Of a stretch of 64,000 nucleotides of DNA, positions 10,690 to 21,062 are shown piece by piece. The notes below the pieces were generated by a model. That model had not been told where the DNA came from. It searched no databases and saw only the letters and a list, made by a program, of their open reading frames with translations. Source of the stretch: Dendrolimus kikuchii (taxonomy: Eukaryota; Arthropoda; Insecta; Lepidoptera; Lasiocampidae); the NCBI GenBank assembly GCA_019925095.2, contig CM034414.1, positions 3,760,001 through 3,824,000 on the forward strand. The letters run 5' to 3'. Numbering within the stretch: position 1 is the first letter of the stretch; every line of letters starts with the position of its first letter. The position numbers were made by a program, and so were the translations under genes.

Positions 10690-10925
10690 TTGGATTGCCA
10701 TAACACCTTGAGTTGTGTTCCGCCGTTAGTGTCAAGGTTCCAGCTTCCCTTAAGAGAGCAACAGCGCATTTGCAAATATCCATAGGCGATGGTAACCGCT
10801 TGCCATCAAGTGGGCCGTCTGCCTGTCTGCTTAACTCCTGCAATAATAAAAACACACATCTGGTGCTGCAAATATCCATAGATGATATAACCGCTTTTCA
10901 TCACGTGAACCAACAGTCCGCCTGA
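10690..10925 (+). mobile_element. SINE-A, truncated, plus an extra tail
   Basis: 10690-10842 is a 5'-truncated copy ending CTCCTGCAATAATAAAAA. It is followed at 10857-10925 by a second, more diverged 3' tail (GGTGCTGCAAATATCCATAG). Confidence 0.75.
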
Positions 10926-10939
10926 TATGAATCTCAGTA

Positions 10940-11248
10940 TAGTGTGCGCGGAAGCGCTAGTCACCGCCTGAGGTATGTGAGCGGCAGGGCGGGGGAAGTA
11001 GACAAACGTTAAACTAACTCAGTCTGCCGTCGACCACCGCGACGGTTACATGATTCAGTCATTCTCGCCAGTTTATTCCAAACATACACGAGATAAAATA
11101 TCTTAAGATGGGTCCAGAGTTAAGGGGGAGGGTTATTCTAAGATTTATCTGCACTTAAAAATATCGTGTGCGTCTTGTTAATCGCGCTCTCCCTCATCTC
11201 ACCCCCCCCACATACCTCAGAAGGTGACTAGCGCTTCCGCGCGCACTA
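10940..11248. mobile_element. MITE with ~42-bp terminal inverted repeats
   Basis: Left end TAGTGTGCGCGGAAGCGCTA continuing GTCACC..CTGAGGTATGTG, mirrored at the right end (CACATACCTCAG...GCGCACTA). Flanking TA on both sides (10938-10939, 11249-11250) is the likely target duplication. About 309 bp, non-coding. Confidence 0.8.
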
Positions 11249-11267
11249 TAGTAAAACCAACACCTAA

Positions 11268-11345
11268 CTGAAATATAGTTGCGGCCCATGGAACTTGATC
11301 TAATACCTCTATGCGGCCCATATAAAAAAAGGTAAAAAAGGTTGA
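11268..11345. mobile_element. hAT-like element end (tentative)
   Basis: GTTGCGGCCCATGGAA and GGTTGAGTATGGCTGGTC resemble the ends of hAT-type elements that read CTCAACCTGCGGCCC; a related piece is at 16455-16545. Confidence 0.35.
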
Positions 11346-11598
11346 GTATGGCTGGTCTAACAGATCGACATTTATGTTGAGCTTGATCTAATTTTTAAGA
11401 CATTTATATGTATATCTTTTTCTGATACTTTGTGGCTGTTTTCTCTTTTTTATTGCGCTTTATTTGATACTTTAAATGTGTTTGTTTCACTTGTATATTT
11501 CGTCCTAAAAATAAACCTGTTTTTTTTTCTTTCTTTCTTGCTACGGTGATGTATATTACGAATAGCAAAGGTGGCGCCGATAAAACGCGGTCAGAGTT
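11346..11598. other. Unassigned sequence
   Basis: T-rich DNA without a recognised feature. Confidence 0.4.
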
Positions 11599-11985
11599 CC
11601 ATTTTTCTCGCCTATATTATTCACCTATCCCTCGGGACCTGTACTTTTTTCGCCTATATTATTCACCTATCCCTCCGGAACCGTACTTTTATTCGCCTAT
11701 ATTATTCACTTATCCCTCCGGAACCGTACTTTTTCGCCTATATTATTCACATATCCTTCAGGAACCGTACTTTTAGTCGCCTATATTATTCACCTATCCC
11801 TCGGGAACCGTACTATTTTTTCGCCTATATTATTCACCTATACCTCAGGAACCGTACTTTTCCTCGCCTATATTATTCACCTATGCCTCGGGAACCGTAC
11901 TTTTATTTGCCTATATTATTCATCTATCCCTCGGGAACCATATTTTTTTCGCCTATATTATTCACCTATCCCTCCGAATTTTTTT
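11599..11985 (+). repeat. 41-44-bp minisatellite, 9 units
   Basis: Units begin TCGCCTATATTATTCACCTA and end near GGAACCGTACTTTT. Unit starts at 11608, 11650, 11693, 11734, 11777, 11821, 11864, ~11907 and 11949 give lengths of 41-44 bp. The length variation breaks any frame, so the 162-codon open frame across it is not a gene. Confidence 0.9.
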
Positions 11986-12152
11986 GTTCACTCCGTCTTT
12001 TAGAAAGCCCTTCCAGAACCGTACTTCTATTCGCCCTTATATACTTGTCTATACCTTGACAATGTGTAAACAACATTTCATGACGATCTGTTGCGTAATT
12101 AAGGCGTGAGAACGACACAAACATACATACAATCTCACATTCATATTTCTAA

Positions 12153-12810
12153 CTAGGATATGCCCGCGACTTCGTCCACCGCTTGACTTGAAATTCGCGC
12201 GGCATTCTCGGATAAAAACTATCGCAGCACTTAAAAAAAGAATGTAAGCTATCTCTAGTGGAAACTGTGTCAGGAGCCTTAAGAACAGACGAGCGTCATG
12301 ACAAGAGTTATGAATGTCAAAGAAGCAAGTGAGGTGTGTAAGAATAAGCCTAAATGGCGCTCTGTTGTTCGTGCCTACCCCGCAAGGGAACTGACGTGAA
12401 GTTATGTATGTATGTGTCGAAATACGCTAATTTTTATGCTACCGAACTAGTTCAATCCGCTCCCGGGAAAAAAATATCACACATTTTATTACATTAAATT
12501 AACTATCGATCAGTGAAAAAAATCACATTAAAATTAGTTTTTTTTTTTAATCTGGCCATATTAAATCATTCGCAGAAAAACTTCCGCGGGATTCCCAGGA
12601 TAATAAGTAGCGCAGAGTTTAAGTCTAACAATTAGCTGTCAATCAGCGAAACCGCATCAAAATCGGCCCAGTAGTTTTTACGTGAATCCCGAACAAACAG
12701 AGAAACTGACAAGAAATCTAAAAAAAATTGCATCGTGACCTCCAACGTTTATATAGTCTATTCCAGTTTGTTTTTTTTTTTAATAGCATTAATGTATAGA
12801 CACGGCATGT
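12153..12810 (-). mobile_element. Heli-F element with nested LINE
   Basis: Minus-strand Helitron-like element. Its 3' end is CTAG at 12153-12156 next to GCCCGCGACTTCGTCC; the far end contains TTTATATAGTCTATTCCAG and AATGTATAGACACGGCATG. A TATG-LINE fragment interrupts it at about 12270-12415. Confidence 0.7.
12270..12415 (+). mobile_element. TATG-LINE 3' end fragment
   Basis: 5'-truncated copy of the last ~145 bp of the retrotransposon: the MTRVMNVKEASEVCKNKPKW region of the ORF, its stop and the (TATG)n tail. Nested in Heli-F. Confidence 0.85.
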
Positions 12811-12829
12811 TTAGATTTTTATAATATAA

Positions 12830-13034
12830 CTAGCTGTCCCGGCAGACGTTGTTCTGCCCTGAAGAAATAAAATTTAGAACCCGATTGCAGCGCCACCTAC
12901 CGGGTCCAATTGTGAATCTAAACCATCCTCGAATCCACCTGAACACAGACACAAAAATTCATTCAAATCGATCCAGCCGTTTAGGAGGAGTTCACCGTCA
13001 ACACACGTACAGAAGAATTATATATATATAAAGA
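12830..13034 (-). mobile_element. Heli-E, complete 205 bp
   Basis: On the minus strand it runs from A|TCTTTATATATA to GGACAGCTAG|T. A hairpin GGCAGA-CGTTGT-TCTGCC sits about 10 nt from the CTAG end. TC start, CTAG end, A/T insertion site and subterminal hairpin are the Helitron hallmarks. A 204-bp sister copy is at 59952-60155. Confidence 0.8.
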
Positions 13035-13436
13035 TAGATATTAGGAATACAATTTTTTTTATTATTATATTGTTTAGTAAAATATTGCCTTCAACTTTCG
13101 CGCCTAAAATATACTTAAATCTAAACTTAAAAAAAAAACCGACTAAAACAACTAGCATTAGTATTTCATTATAATTAAATAAACAATACAAAATAAAAAT
13201 AATCGACAAGCTCACACAGGAAATTATTGAAATATATCATGAATATTTATCAGTCATTTAGATGTATGGTGAATGCATACCCATGCTATCTGTATATGCC
13301 TAATTATATTGCTTACGTACGTTTCGTACATGTGTCAAAAAACCCCCAACTTCCTACCACCCTATCCGCCCTTGAGAAACCGACCGTTTACTTTTTTTCC
13401 GACCCGCGTTCCGTTCCACGCTGGCCCGCGTACCAC
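13035..13436. promoter_or_regulatory. Upstream region of gene 1
   Basis: About 400 bp between Heli-E and the gene 1 TATA box. The proximal part is GC-richer (GACCCGCGTTCCGTTCCACG). No individual activator site can be assigned confidently. Confidence 0.4.
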
Positions 13437-13475
13437 TATAAAAGCCAGACCGAACCAAATGTCAGCAATCAGTAG
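13437..13475 (+). promoter_or_regulatory. Core promoter of gene 1
   Basis: TATAAAA at 13437-13443 and an arthropod initiator TCAGT with its A at 13471, 34 bp from the first T of the TATA box. The initiator context AATCAGTAGC is identical in gene 2. This predicts a 35-nt 5' UTR before the ATG at 13506. Confidence 0.8.
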
Positions 13476-13505
13476 CAATCGAGCAGTCTACAACAGAAGT
13501 GCACG

Positions 13506-14650
13506 ATGAGAGTTCTGGTTAGTTGGTTTAACCTAGAATTTAAGCGTGCCCAAAAAATACCTATTATCAAAAAACTAACGTAAAGCAAAAAAAATCCGCG
13601 TAAACTTGTCCCCGAGTGTTACGTGTAAAGTGACGTGCTAGTGAAGTGACATAATCGGAACGAGTTCGGATTTTAAAATCGATAAATTAGAACGACGCTT
13701 TTTTCTCGTTTTCGAAAATTTAAATTTCGAACTTTTGTAATGGATCCTACATTTCGATGGCTTACATAACTGTTTTATCATAATGGCTATAGTTTTTTTT
13801 TATTTGCCGATTATTATTGGTCACCTATATTTTTGAGTCTCCGATTGAAAAAGTATTTAATCTCCAATGCAACGCATCTAATTGTTTTTCTTTGTATTTG
13901 TAGATCGTCGCCGCCGCCGTCCTCGCCACCGCCGCAGCTGCGCCTTCTGGCGCTCTGCTCGCCGGAGCCTATAGCCATGGCTTAGCTGGCCATGGCCTGG
14001 GTTACGCCGCCCCTCTGGCTGTTGGCCACGCTGCTCCCATAGCCGTTGGACATGGCCCCGCTCTCCCCACCATCTCCCCTGGTGACATCCAGGGTGCCGC
14101 CATCGATGCCCACGTTGACGCCTCCGACCACGCCCGCGCCTCCGTCGACGCCGCCCGCGAATACCACGACCAAGCTTCCGAACTCCAAGGCCAGGCCATC
14201 AACGCTGCTGAGGACCACTCCTGGCAGGCGGTTGATGCTGTCAAGACCGCTGAGGCTCAACTCGATGGTGCCGCCGCTGGCGTCGCTCCCGTCCTCGCTA
14301 AGCAGTTGGCTGGTCATGTAGCCCCTGTCGCCGCTTACGGCGGTCATGGACTCGCCGGTGTCTCCGCTTACGGCGGTCATGGACTCGCCGGTGTCTCCGC
14401 TTACGGCGCTCATGGACTCGCCGGTGTCTCCGCTTACGGCGCTCACGGACTCGCCGGCGTCGGTCTGGCTGGTCACGGTATCGCCGGTAGCAGGACCGTC
14501 GTCCAACAGTCCCTCTCTCAATCTCACCCAAGCCCCGTGGTGCATGCCGCTCCCATCGTTGCCCATGCTCCAGTAGCCTACGGCGCCCACGGTCTGGCCG
14601 GGCATGGTATCGCCCAAGGTTACGGTGTCCACGGAATCGCGCACTACTAA
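13506..14650 (+). CDS. Gene 1: Gly/Ala/His-rich cuticular protein (H1C/CPH-like)
   Basis: Two exons: 13506-13517 (ATG AGA GTT CTG, donor GTTAGT) and 13904-14650 (acceptor TTTGTAG, stop TAA), with a 386-bp phase-0 intron, giving 252 aa. The start is fixed by the TATA/initiator pair upstream and by the identical first exon in gene 2. Residues 1 to ~17 are a signal peptide (MRVLIVAAAVLATAAAA). Residues ~25-58 are Gly/Ala/His-rich with AAP motifs. Residues 61-75 hold ISPGDIQGAAIDAHV and 111-128 hold WQAVDAVKTAEAQLDGAA; both blocks recur in gene 2. Residues ~147-190 are four 11-residue repeats (SAYGGHGLAGV type), and the tail is again Tyr/His/Gly-rich. No Rebers-Riddiford chitin-binding motif is visible. 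Known for such proteins: secreted structural parts of insect cuticle, often larval/pupal. The exact family name is from memory and less certain than the cuticular class. GC-rich codon use contrasts with the AT-rich surroundings. Confidence 0.85.
14334..14465 (+). repeat. 33-bp coding repeats in gene 1
   Basis: Four near-identical 33-bp units with core CATGGACTCGCCGGTGTCTC. Each encodes about 11 residues. The opposite-strand 220-codon open frame over this region is a shadow of the GC-rich exon. Confidence 0.85.
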
Positions 14651-14725
14651 GGAAGCTGTGATAGTATATATTTATAAGCCAAAAATTCTCTCTTCTAAAT
14701 ACTCAAAATCTTTTGGTATATTGTA

Positions 14726-14731
14726 AATAAA
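14726..14731 (+). terminator. Poly(A) signal of gene 1
   Basis: AATAAA 76 nt after the stop codon, the first canonical signal downstream. Confidence 0.75.
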
Positions 14732-14759
14732 AGTAAATTATAAAAAATGATGTGCGTAA

Positions 14760-15850
14760 CTTACAGGCAAAAGAGGCGAGGATGTGTGTGAATAAATGAA
14801 ACTATAATTTTTAAAACAGATCACATGCTTTTTTGTGTGAATCCCATCCCTATAGGTACAGTGCGACCATCTTGTTTATTTTTTTCAATCAAGTAAATGA
14901 TCATTTCCCTGATAGGATAAAACACATAAAGAAAATATAATCTTATTCTTGAAATCATTCACAAATTTGCTTTGTGTAATCAGAATATAATCAATTTAAA
15001 TATAGATGTTACTATTGATAGCACAGATTTTAATATTGAATTTTTAATTACCTTACTAATCTTTTGTATGTCACAACAATACATACTTCTAGAATCTTTA
15101 CAAACAAAGCACAAAACTTTCAAGGTTTTCTTATACAATTATATATTTGTTATACATGTTTAGCCATTCGATATCCTATTTAGATCTGTCCAGTCACCTT
15201 TCTGTTGAAATATGTACAGAGTACAACCAAGTTATTAAATACCAGGTTTAATTTGAACGTTTCCTGCTAACCGTATTTCGTAATATAACAACTATTTTGC
15301 ATAATAATTTACGCGGTTTCGTTTATATATAATCTGTGTTCAATCATATTTAGAACAAAGGTAACCTCTATCTATATAGATATATCTAGCATCTTTCGAG
15401 TTGCCTAATTTAATATTAACAAATGATTAAAGATTAATTAACAATTTTAGCAAGAATTAGAACAAAGGAGCCGGTTTTGTATTTACACATTTTTTAATGT
15501 ATTCATATGTACTTGATTATTGGAGTAAATTTATGAAGGAAGTTATTATAAAATATTAATTAAGTTTAAGTCAAGGGTAAATCAAACTTAGTGGAACAAT
15601 TCAAAAATATTTATTATTTTGTGTTGCAATTGCGATGTAGAATTTGCTAATGAATGATTGATGTTTGATGTCGTAAATTAATTGAATTACTTCCAGTGAC
15701 ATTTGAACGTCAAAAATGCTTTACATTTGGAAGCTAAAGGTATGTTTAAACATACAGGTCTTTATCAAAGGATAGAGATAAATTATTCTTCTATTAACTG
15801 AAAGTTACCTCTTACGCATAATCGGTCTGACATTAAATTAATTAATTAAT
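14760..15850. other. Unassigned AT-rich intergenic DNA
   Basis: No gene, RNA or repeat recognised downstream of gene 1. Short open frames here lack any signature. Confidence 0.4.
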
Positions 15851-15853
15851 AAT

Positions 15854-16214
15854 AACCAGCAGAGAATCACACACATCCCCAAATTAAGCAAGTTATGCTT
15901 GTACATACATACATAACTTCACGCCAGTTCCCTTGCGGGGTAGGCACGAACAACAGAGCGCCATTTAGGCTTATTCTTACACACCTCACTTGCTTCTTTG
16001 ACATTTATAACTCTTGTCATGCACGCTCGTCTGTTCTTAAGGCTTGTATTATGGGTAATATACAACGTACCACTCTGGGGCCGATTCCAGACACCCAGGC
16101 CATGGTAAATAACGAAATAATTTTGTTTCCGAAATTTACCACACCAGGAATCCGAAGCCTCTACGTAGCAGTGAGGTAAGTCGTCAAAGGCTTAGCCCAC
16201 TCAACCATAGAGGC
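15854..16214 (-). mobile_element. SINE-B interrupted by TATG-LINE
   Basis: Minus-strand SINE-B split near its 3' end. The LINE fragment lies between two copies of GCTTGTA, which belongs to the SINE sequence and marks the target duplication. The SINE is therefore older than the LINE insertion. Confidence 0.85.
15904..16036 (-). mobile_element. TATG-LINE 3' fragment nested in SINE-B
   Basis: Minus-strand copy running from the (CATA)n tail to CTGTTCTTAAG, 5'-truncated. Flanked by GCTTGTA. Confidence 0.85.
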
Positions 16215-16450
16215 GAGGAGGAGATGTACATTTTTAATGGCGTATCTCTTAATATGATTGAATCCAAAAATAAGAATAGATAAACACTTTTCAATTAAAT
16301 ATATGAATTTCTCTAAATTCTAATTAGGTCCTGACAGACATTGAAAGTCATAGGAGTTTTTGGCTAACACTTTTTATATTAATATCCATGGTCTATGCTA
16401 AAGCATGAGGTTTTTAGGGAAAATTTTGTTGCACAACAAAAGTGCGAATT
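16215..16450. other. Unassigned sequence
   Basis: No feature recognised. Confidence 0.4.
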
Positions 16451-16454
16451 TTGA

Positions 16455-16650
16455 TACAAAGCCGTTAGAGCGGTTATACTCAACCTGCGGCCCGCGCGCT
16501 GCATGCGAGCTTCTGTAAGTGGCCCCCCTAGTACACTACATAGTTGTATATTATATTGAATTTCCATTGGTAACACCTCTACTGTTGCAAACGTCCATAG
16601 ATGACGTAATCACTTTTCGTTAGATGAGCCGTAAGCCTATGTGCAGTATA
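16455..16650. mobile_element. hAT-like end followed by SINE-A tail fragment
   Basis: ACTCAACCTGCGGCCCGCGC near 16480 looks like a hAT-type terminus. At 16565-16645 a diverged SINE-A 3' piece follows (AACACCTCTACTGTTGCAAA, then CCATAGATGACG). Both are fragments. Confidence 0.45.
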
Positions 16651-16679
16651 AACTCGTCAAACAACTAGTTAATAAAAGA

Positions 16680-17018
16680 ATGTTATGATGTGGAACCCCA
16701 TTCGTTAGGGTGCAGACTTACTTAACCACAGGGGACCGTGAAGATCGGGGGAACTCTGTGGGTTTCCCCTTCTATCCGTGAAGTAGGGTAGCCTACCTCG
16801 AGTGCCCTAGGATAGTTATCCGTAGAGGCGTCACGATCGAATGTCTACACCACTAATTCCCGTGGCGCCTCATGAATGTGCGGATTAGGGGCCAGACCTA
16901 CTGTCGGTCAAGCCAGCGGGAGGACCAGTCGTTAGAAATCCCACATACCCTCCAGTGTCCTCCCCCAAGGATTGAAGATAGTGCAGAAATGTGCATTCCC
17001 CCTGCTTTATCAAAAAAA
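16680..17018 (+). mobile_element. Poly(A)-tailed LINE 3' UTR (R1-like)
   Basis: GC-rich segment with GTGGGTTTCCCCTTC and CCAGTGTCCTCCCCCAAGG, ending GCATTCCCCCTGCTTTATC then poly(A). The CATT(T/C)CCC..GC ending before the A tail is shared with elements at 18333, 42254, 42833 and 44020. No ORF remains, so only the 3' UTR is present. Confidence 0.6.
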
Positions 17019-17870
17019 AGAGCGAATGCTTACGCCTGAAGTAAATGATTTAAAAATTGCTTAAAGAGGTTATGGTACAACCACAGGATAGTACGATAAC
17101 CTTAGCTCTCTTCTACCTTCAAGTCTCAAAAGTTTTAAATTGGTTAGCATTAGAATCATTTTGGTATCACGCCTAAAGGAATGTTTGCACTGATAATCAG
17201 CATTGTGTCGGATATAATTCCGGCACAGCAATAAGCTGAGTGCGAACCTTATTTGCTAAAAATGCGGCGTACAAATTCTCAAGATATGCTTCTATTTTTA
17301 AAATACGTGTAAGCAATGTAAGTACGACGCTATTTCTTTAAATATTTATTGTCAGTTTTTTTTTTTTAAATATCGTCTCTCACACTACATCTGATGTCAG
17401 GTGGAAATGCAGTATAACTAAATTATATGTTACAGGAGAAATAGACGAAGGTAGAGTTCCATTCCTCAGCGGTACGTATTATAAAACTGGAAGCATAGGT
17501 ACTGCCTTGTCCGCTTGGTTTGTATTTCCACCATAATACAATATTTATTTGAAAATAGAATATTATTTTTACTAAATAATCTTAACCACAACAAGAGTAA
17601 ATAATATGGTGGCACTGTAATCGAAAGGCAAGCATTAGCCACATAACCTTATTGTCCCCATTACGTCGTTAAATGCCAACCAAAATGTCTTTATCGAGAA
17701 GCCATTTTGTAATACTTCTAAGACAATTAAAATCATAATATTATATTATAAAACAACCTTCACACACTAGCATTGAAATTACAAAACAATAGTTTAATTA
17801 AATTATCTACAGTAATAAATCAAGTGCTATTGCCTAAACGCACATTATTTTTTTCTAGGATATTAAATTA
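17019..17870. other. Unassigned AT-rich sequence
   Basis: No gene or repeat recognised. Confidence 0.4.
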
Positions 17871-17872
17871 TT

Positions 17873-18172
17873 CTTTTTTTGCATGAGTTCAGCTGACAGG
17901 CAGACGGCCCACTTGATGGAAAGCGGCTACCATCGCCTATGGACATTTTTAACACCAAATGCGCTGCTGCTCTCTTAAGGGAGGCTGGAACCTGGTCACT
18001 AATGCCGGAACACAACACAAGATTGTTATGGCAACATACTCTAGCGCAGGGGTGGTCGCCATCCAGTCGAGCAAATACCCTACCACCTGGCTGTGGGTTG
18101 TTTTGTCGCCTCTTACGACAGGCCGCCTGGCCGCAGGAAATTGTATTCTTTCTCCGTTCCTGCACGGATGGA
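17873..18172 (-). mobile_element. SINE-A, full length
   Basis: Minus-strand copy from the T-rich tail (TTTTTTTGCATGAGTTCAGC) to the 5' end GTTCCTGCACGGAT. A short internal gap removes part of the CACCAAAGGTGCTAC segment. Confidence 0.85.
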
Positions 18173-18332
18173 ATGAAAACTCTTTATTGTTCTTCATAAA
18201 TTTTAAATAATTAATGAATGAATACTACTGAACTTAAAGTAGTACTCGGTCTCTGTATGCGCAGACGAACACTCCGGCGCCTTGAAACGTACGTGGAGGA
18301 TAACCAGGGAAGGAGCCGCCTGCTTCAAAAGC

Positions 18333-18588
18333 AAGGTTTTTTTTTTAAGGCGGGGGAAATGCTGTTTACGCACAATACTGGGTCCTTTGCAAGGGATTAG
18401 ACCATAGTTGATCATGGAGGCTTTACCCTTTAATAAGGGGCAATCCAAACAGTAATCAAGCCAGCTTGTGTGGAGCCTCAGAGAAGTTGCACGGGCAACA
18501 ACCACTACCCACTAAAACCACTCTCCTCCCATGTGCCCCGCGCTTTTTATGTAGGAAAGGCTGAGACTTAGAACGTAGTTACGCCCAG
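18333..18588 (-). mobile_element. Poly(A)-tailed LINE tail with target duplication
   Basis: Minus-strand copy of the R1-like 3' UTR seen at 42833-43213 (e.g. CCATGATCAACTATGGTC, TTGCCCGTGCAACTTCTC). TTCAAAAGC flanks it at 18324-18332 and 18589-18597, a clear target-site duplication. Confidence 0.8.
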
Positions 18589-18611
18589 TTCAAAAGCCAC
18601 GTGCAGTAACA

Positions 18612-18785
18612 TGCTTTAAGGGTGCCTGACCATTGAAGCGGAGCGAGGCTGCAGAGCGAAGAAGCGGAGAAATATTAACCAACAGGATTGGCTGCATGTC
18701 CATTGACGCAATTTTTAAGCAATCCTATTGGTTAATATTTCTACGCGCCGCAACCTCGCTCGCAATGGCGTGCAACGGGCACGAC
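18612..18785. mobile_element. Inverted-repeat MITE (piggyBac-like, tentative)
   Basis: Two arms of about 70 bp pair: left GCGGAGCGAGGCTGC...GAAATATTAACCAACAGGAT, right (complement) GCGAGCGAGGTTGC...GAAATATTAACCAATAGGAT. TTAA precedes the left GGGTGCC terminus, as in piggyBac-type elements, but the right terminus is not matched by TTAA. Confidence 0.6.
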
Positions 18786-19031
18786 ATTTGAATTAGCAGA
18801 ATACCGAAATCAGGCAAACTTGCGATTGAGATGATAGTGCCCGGTGATTACATAGCATAATCGGGCCCCAGGGCTCATGTCATGAGCAGGCGATTGCCAC
18901 TTCCCGCGGCCAAGACTATAGGCGAATAGAAGAAACACGAGGAGTTTCAATGAGTCATAATTTTTCTCATGCAGAGGAAATCTCCTTCGACAAAAGTCTC
19001 TATTTGGCTGCATTTACCATGAACAAAATAC
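18786..19031. other. Unassigned sequence
   Basis: No feature recognised. Confidence 0.4.
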
Positions 19032-19035
19032 GTAT

Positions 19036-19543
19036 TGTTACGTCCTAGACGCCGACAAAGGCAAATTCACACCTTTAGAAACACATTTTATTACTTTTCG
19101 GCATTTGGACTTCTTTTGTTTACTTTGTGTTTAAAATTTGTGATTAAAGAAACAGCCCGTTGTGTATTGTAATCTTTTACGGCCTATTGTTGTATTGTGT
19201 TCACTGCCAGGTGTCTCGGATTTAAAAGTACAAACTGATTCTAGGAAATTCGGTCCTCGCGGCCGGGCAGACATATTGCATCTGTGCAGTATAATACAAT
19301 GCCCCAATTGAGAGATCAGGCAGTCTAGCGATAACCACGAGCGTAGCAAGACGTGTGTACTACATTCGGTAATCTATTTAGTGACGGACTTTGCGCGTTT
19401 TATGGAATTACGATCTTCTGCATTACGTTTGGACTTGTTGCGTTGGGTTATATTTGTACCTGTGTTATACGTGTTTATATAGTTCTAATAAACTCTATAA
19501 TCATTCCAACGGTATTTTAATTCGAGTCCTGCAACTCGTAACA
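19036..19543 (+). mobile_element. Solo LTR (LTR-T), 508 bp
   Basis: TGTTACG...CGTAACA ends, AATAAACTC near the 3' side, and a perfect 4-bp target duplication GTAT (19032-19035, 19544-19547). No internal retrotransposon sequence on either side. Confidence 0.9.
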
Positions 19544-19785
19544 GTATATATTTTACAGAATACTTCGTATTTTTTTAAATAATTAAAAAATGTTATGACA
19601 TTATTGTGGTGTTACAGGTTCTTAATACGTAGGCAAATTTTCAAATCAATCAGATGTCTGGAAGTCACCGAAACTATGACGTAACTAGAGCGCTCTTATG
19701 TTCAGATACGAAGTCGATTAAAAACAAAATTTAGTACAAAATTTTACTTTTTTTTAAATTCACCAGCTGGGAGGATCTTTGTCCG
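19544..19785. other. Unassigned sequence
   Basis: No feature recognised. Confidence 0.4.
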
Positions 19786-19786
19786 T

Positions 19787-19968
19787 CTGTATGGCTACCA
19801 CCCCTGGTCTAGAGTAAACCGCCATAACATACTAGAACATAACCTTGAGTTGTGTTCCGGCATTAGTAACCACCTTGGGTGCTACAAATGTTCATCGGCG
19901 ATGGTCACCGCTTTCCATCAGGTAGACCGTTTGCCTGTCTCCTAAACTCATGTAGTACAAAAAAAAAT
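19787..19968 (+). mobile_element. SINE-A, truncated and internally deleted
   Basis: Plus-strand copy from ATGGCTACCACCCCTGGTCT to an A-rich tail. It lacks the segment between GGCATTAGTAACCA and CCTTGGGTGCTAC present in other copies. Confidence 0.8.
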
Positions 19969-20388
19969 CTAACTGAACTAATGAATTACTCAAATAAGAC
20001 GCTCCAAAACACTTTGTTACCAGACCATAAAAATATTTAAAAAATAAATAAAGAACATACCACATCACTACGCTACTAAAAATAAAGCATTCTTATATCG
20101 ATATAAATAATTGAATCAAAGTAAAAAAGCGGAAGTTTAAAATTATCGATAAATTCAACCTTGAACGTGAATGTACTGCGGGTTGAAAATATAAAAAAAA
20201 CTCGGTCAAGGGTGCTCCGGCGCAGCAATGAAATGTGTGGTTCTGTAGATTTATTGTGAGGATATAATAATCACTTATATCCTGTTGTAAATGTCTGTTT
20301 TAATTAAGAAAATGGCAAATTCCTTGTTTAACAATCCAACTGAATACAAAAACGTGCAATTTGATTTGTTTCAGATAGTTGTTCTAGG
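19969..20388. other. Unassigned AT-rich sequence
   Basis: No feature recognised. Confidence 0.4.
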
Positions 20389-20402
20389 AATTTACTAATC
20401 TA

Positions 20403-20505
20403 CATACATACATACATAACTTCACGCCAGTTCCTTTGCGGGGTAGGCACGAACAACAGAGCGCCATTTAGGCTTATTCTTACACACCTCACTTGCTTCT
20501 TTGAC
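20403..20505 (-). mobile_element. TATG-LINE, 103-bp insertion with 14-bp target duplication
   Basis: Only the last ~100 bp of the element. It is bounded by perfect AATTTACTAATCTA repeats (20389-20402 and 20506-20519), the cleanest evidence in the window that this family inserts by target-primed reverse transcription. Confidence 0.95.
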
Positions 20506-20534
20506 AATTTACTAATCTAACCGTAACTAATCTA

Positions 20535-20838
20535 TTCGTGCAGGAACGCAGAAAGAATACAATTTCCCGCGGCCGGGAGGCCTGTCGTAAGAGGCGACAA
20601 AACAACCCACAGCCAGGTGGTAGGGCATTTGCCCAACTGGATGGCTACCACCGCTGGTCTAGAGTATGCCGCCATAACCACCATATATTGTGTTCCGGCA
20701 TTAGTGACCAGTGACCCTTAAGAGAGCAGCAGCGCATTTGTAGCACCTTTGGTATTGCAAATGTCCATAGGCGATGGTAACCGCTTTCCATCAAGTAGGC
20801 CGTCTGCCTGTCTGCTGAACTACTGAAATAAAAATAAT
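20535..20838 (+). mobile_element. SINE-A, full length
   Basis: Starts TTCGTGCAGGAACG and ends at a CTGAACTACTGAAATAAAAA tail. A small deletion removes GGTTCCAGTCT. Confidence 0.85.
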
Positions 20839-20857
20839 AATAAAATTACACTATAGC

Positions 20858-21062
20858 ATATGCCCGCGACTTCATCCACGCCTGACTTGAAGTTCCCGCG
20901 GAACTCCCGGGACACAAAATACCGTAGCGTTTATAAGTAATGTAAACTATAGATTTAGTGAAAACTGGAATCGGAATCGGAATAAGCTAATTTCTATGCA
21001 CCCGCACAACTACAAACCGCTCCCGGGAAAATTCCCGCGGGATTCCCCGGATAAAAAGTATT
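20858..21062 (-). mobile_element. Heli-F fragment
   Basis: GCCCGCGACTTCATCC followed by CGCGGAACTCCCGGGACA and CGCGGGATTCCCCGGATAAA match the Heli-F copies at 12153 and 55239. The CTAG end is lost. Confidence 0.7.

Noticed and set aside
11571..12059. 162-codon open frame
   Set aside because: It runs across a minisatellite whose units vary from 41 to 44 bp, so frame is not maintained by unit structure; no start context or domain.
13982..14644. 220-codon open frame on the minus strand over gene 1
   Set aside because: Gene 1 exon 2 is very GC-rich, which keeps several frames open. The plus-strand product has signal peptide, promoter, splice sites and a paralogue.
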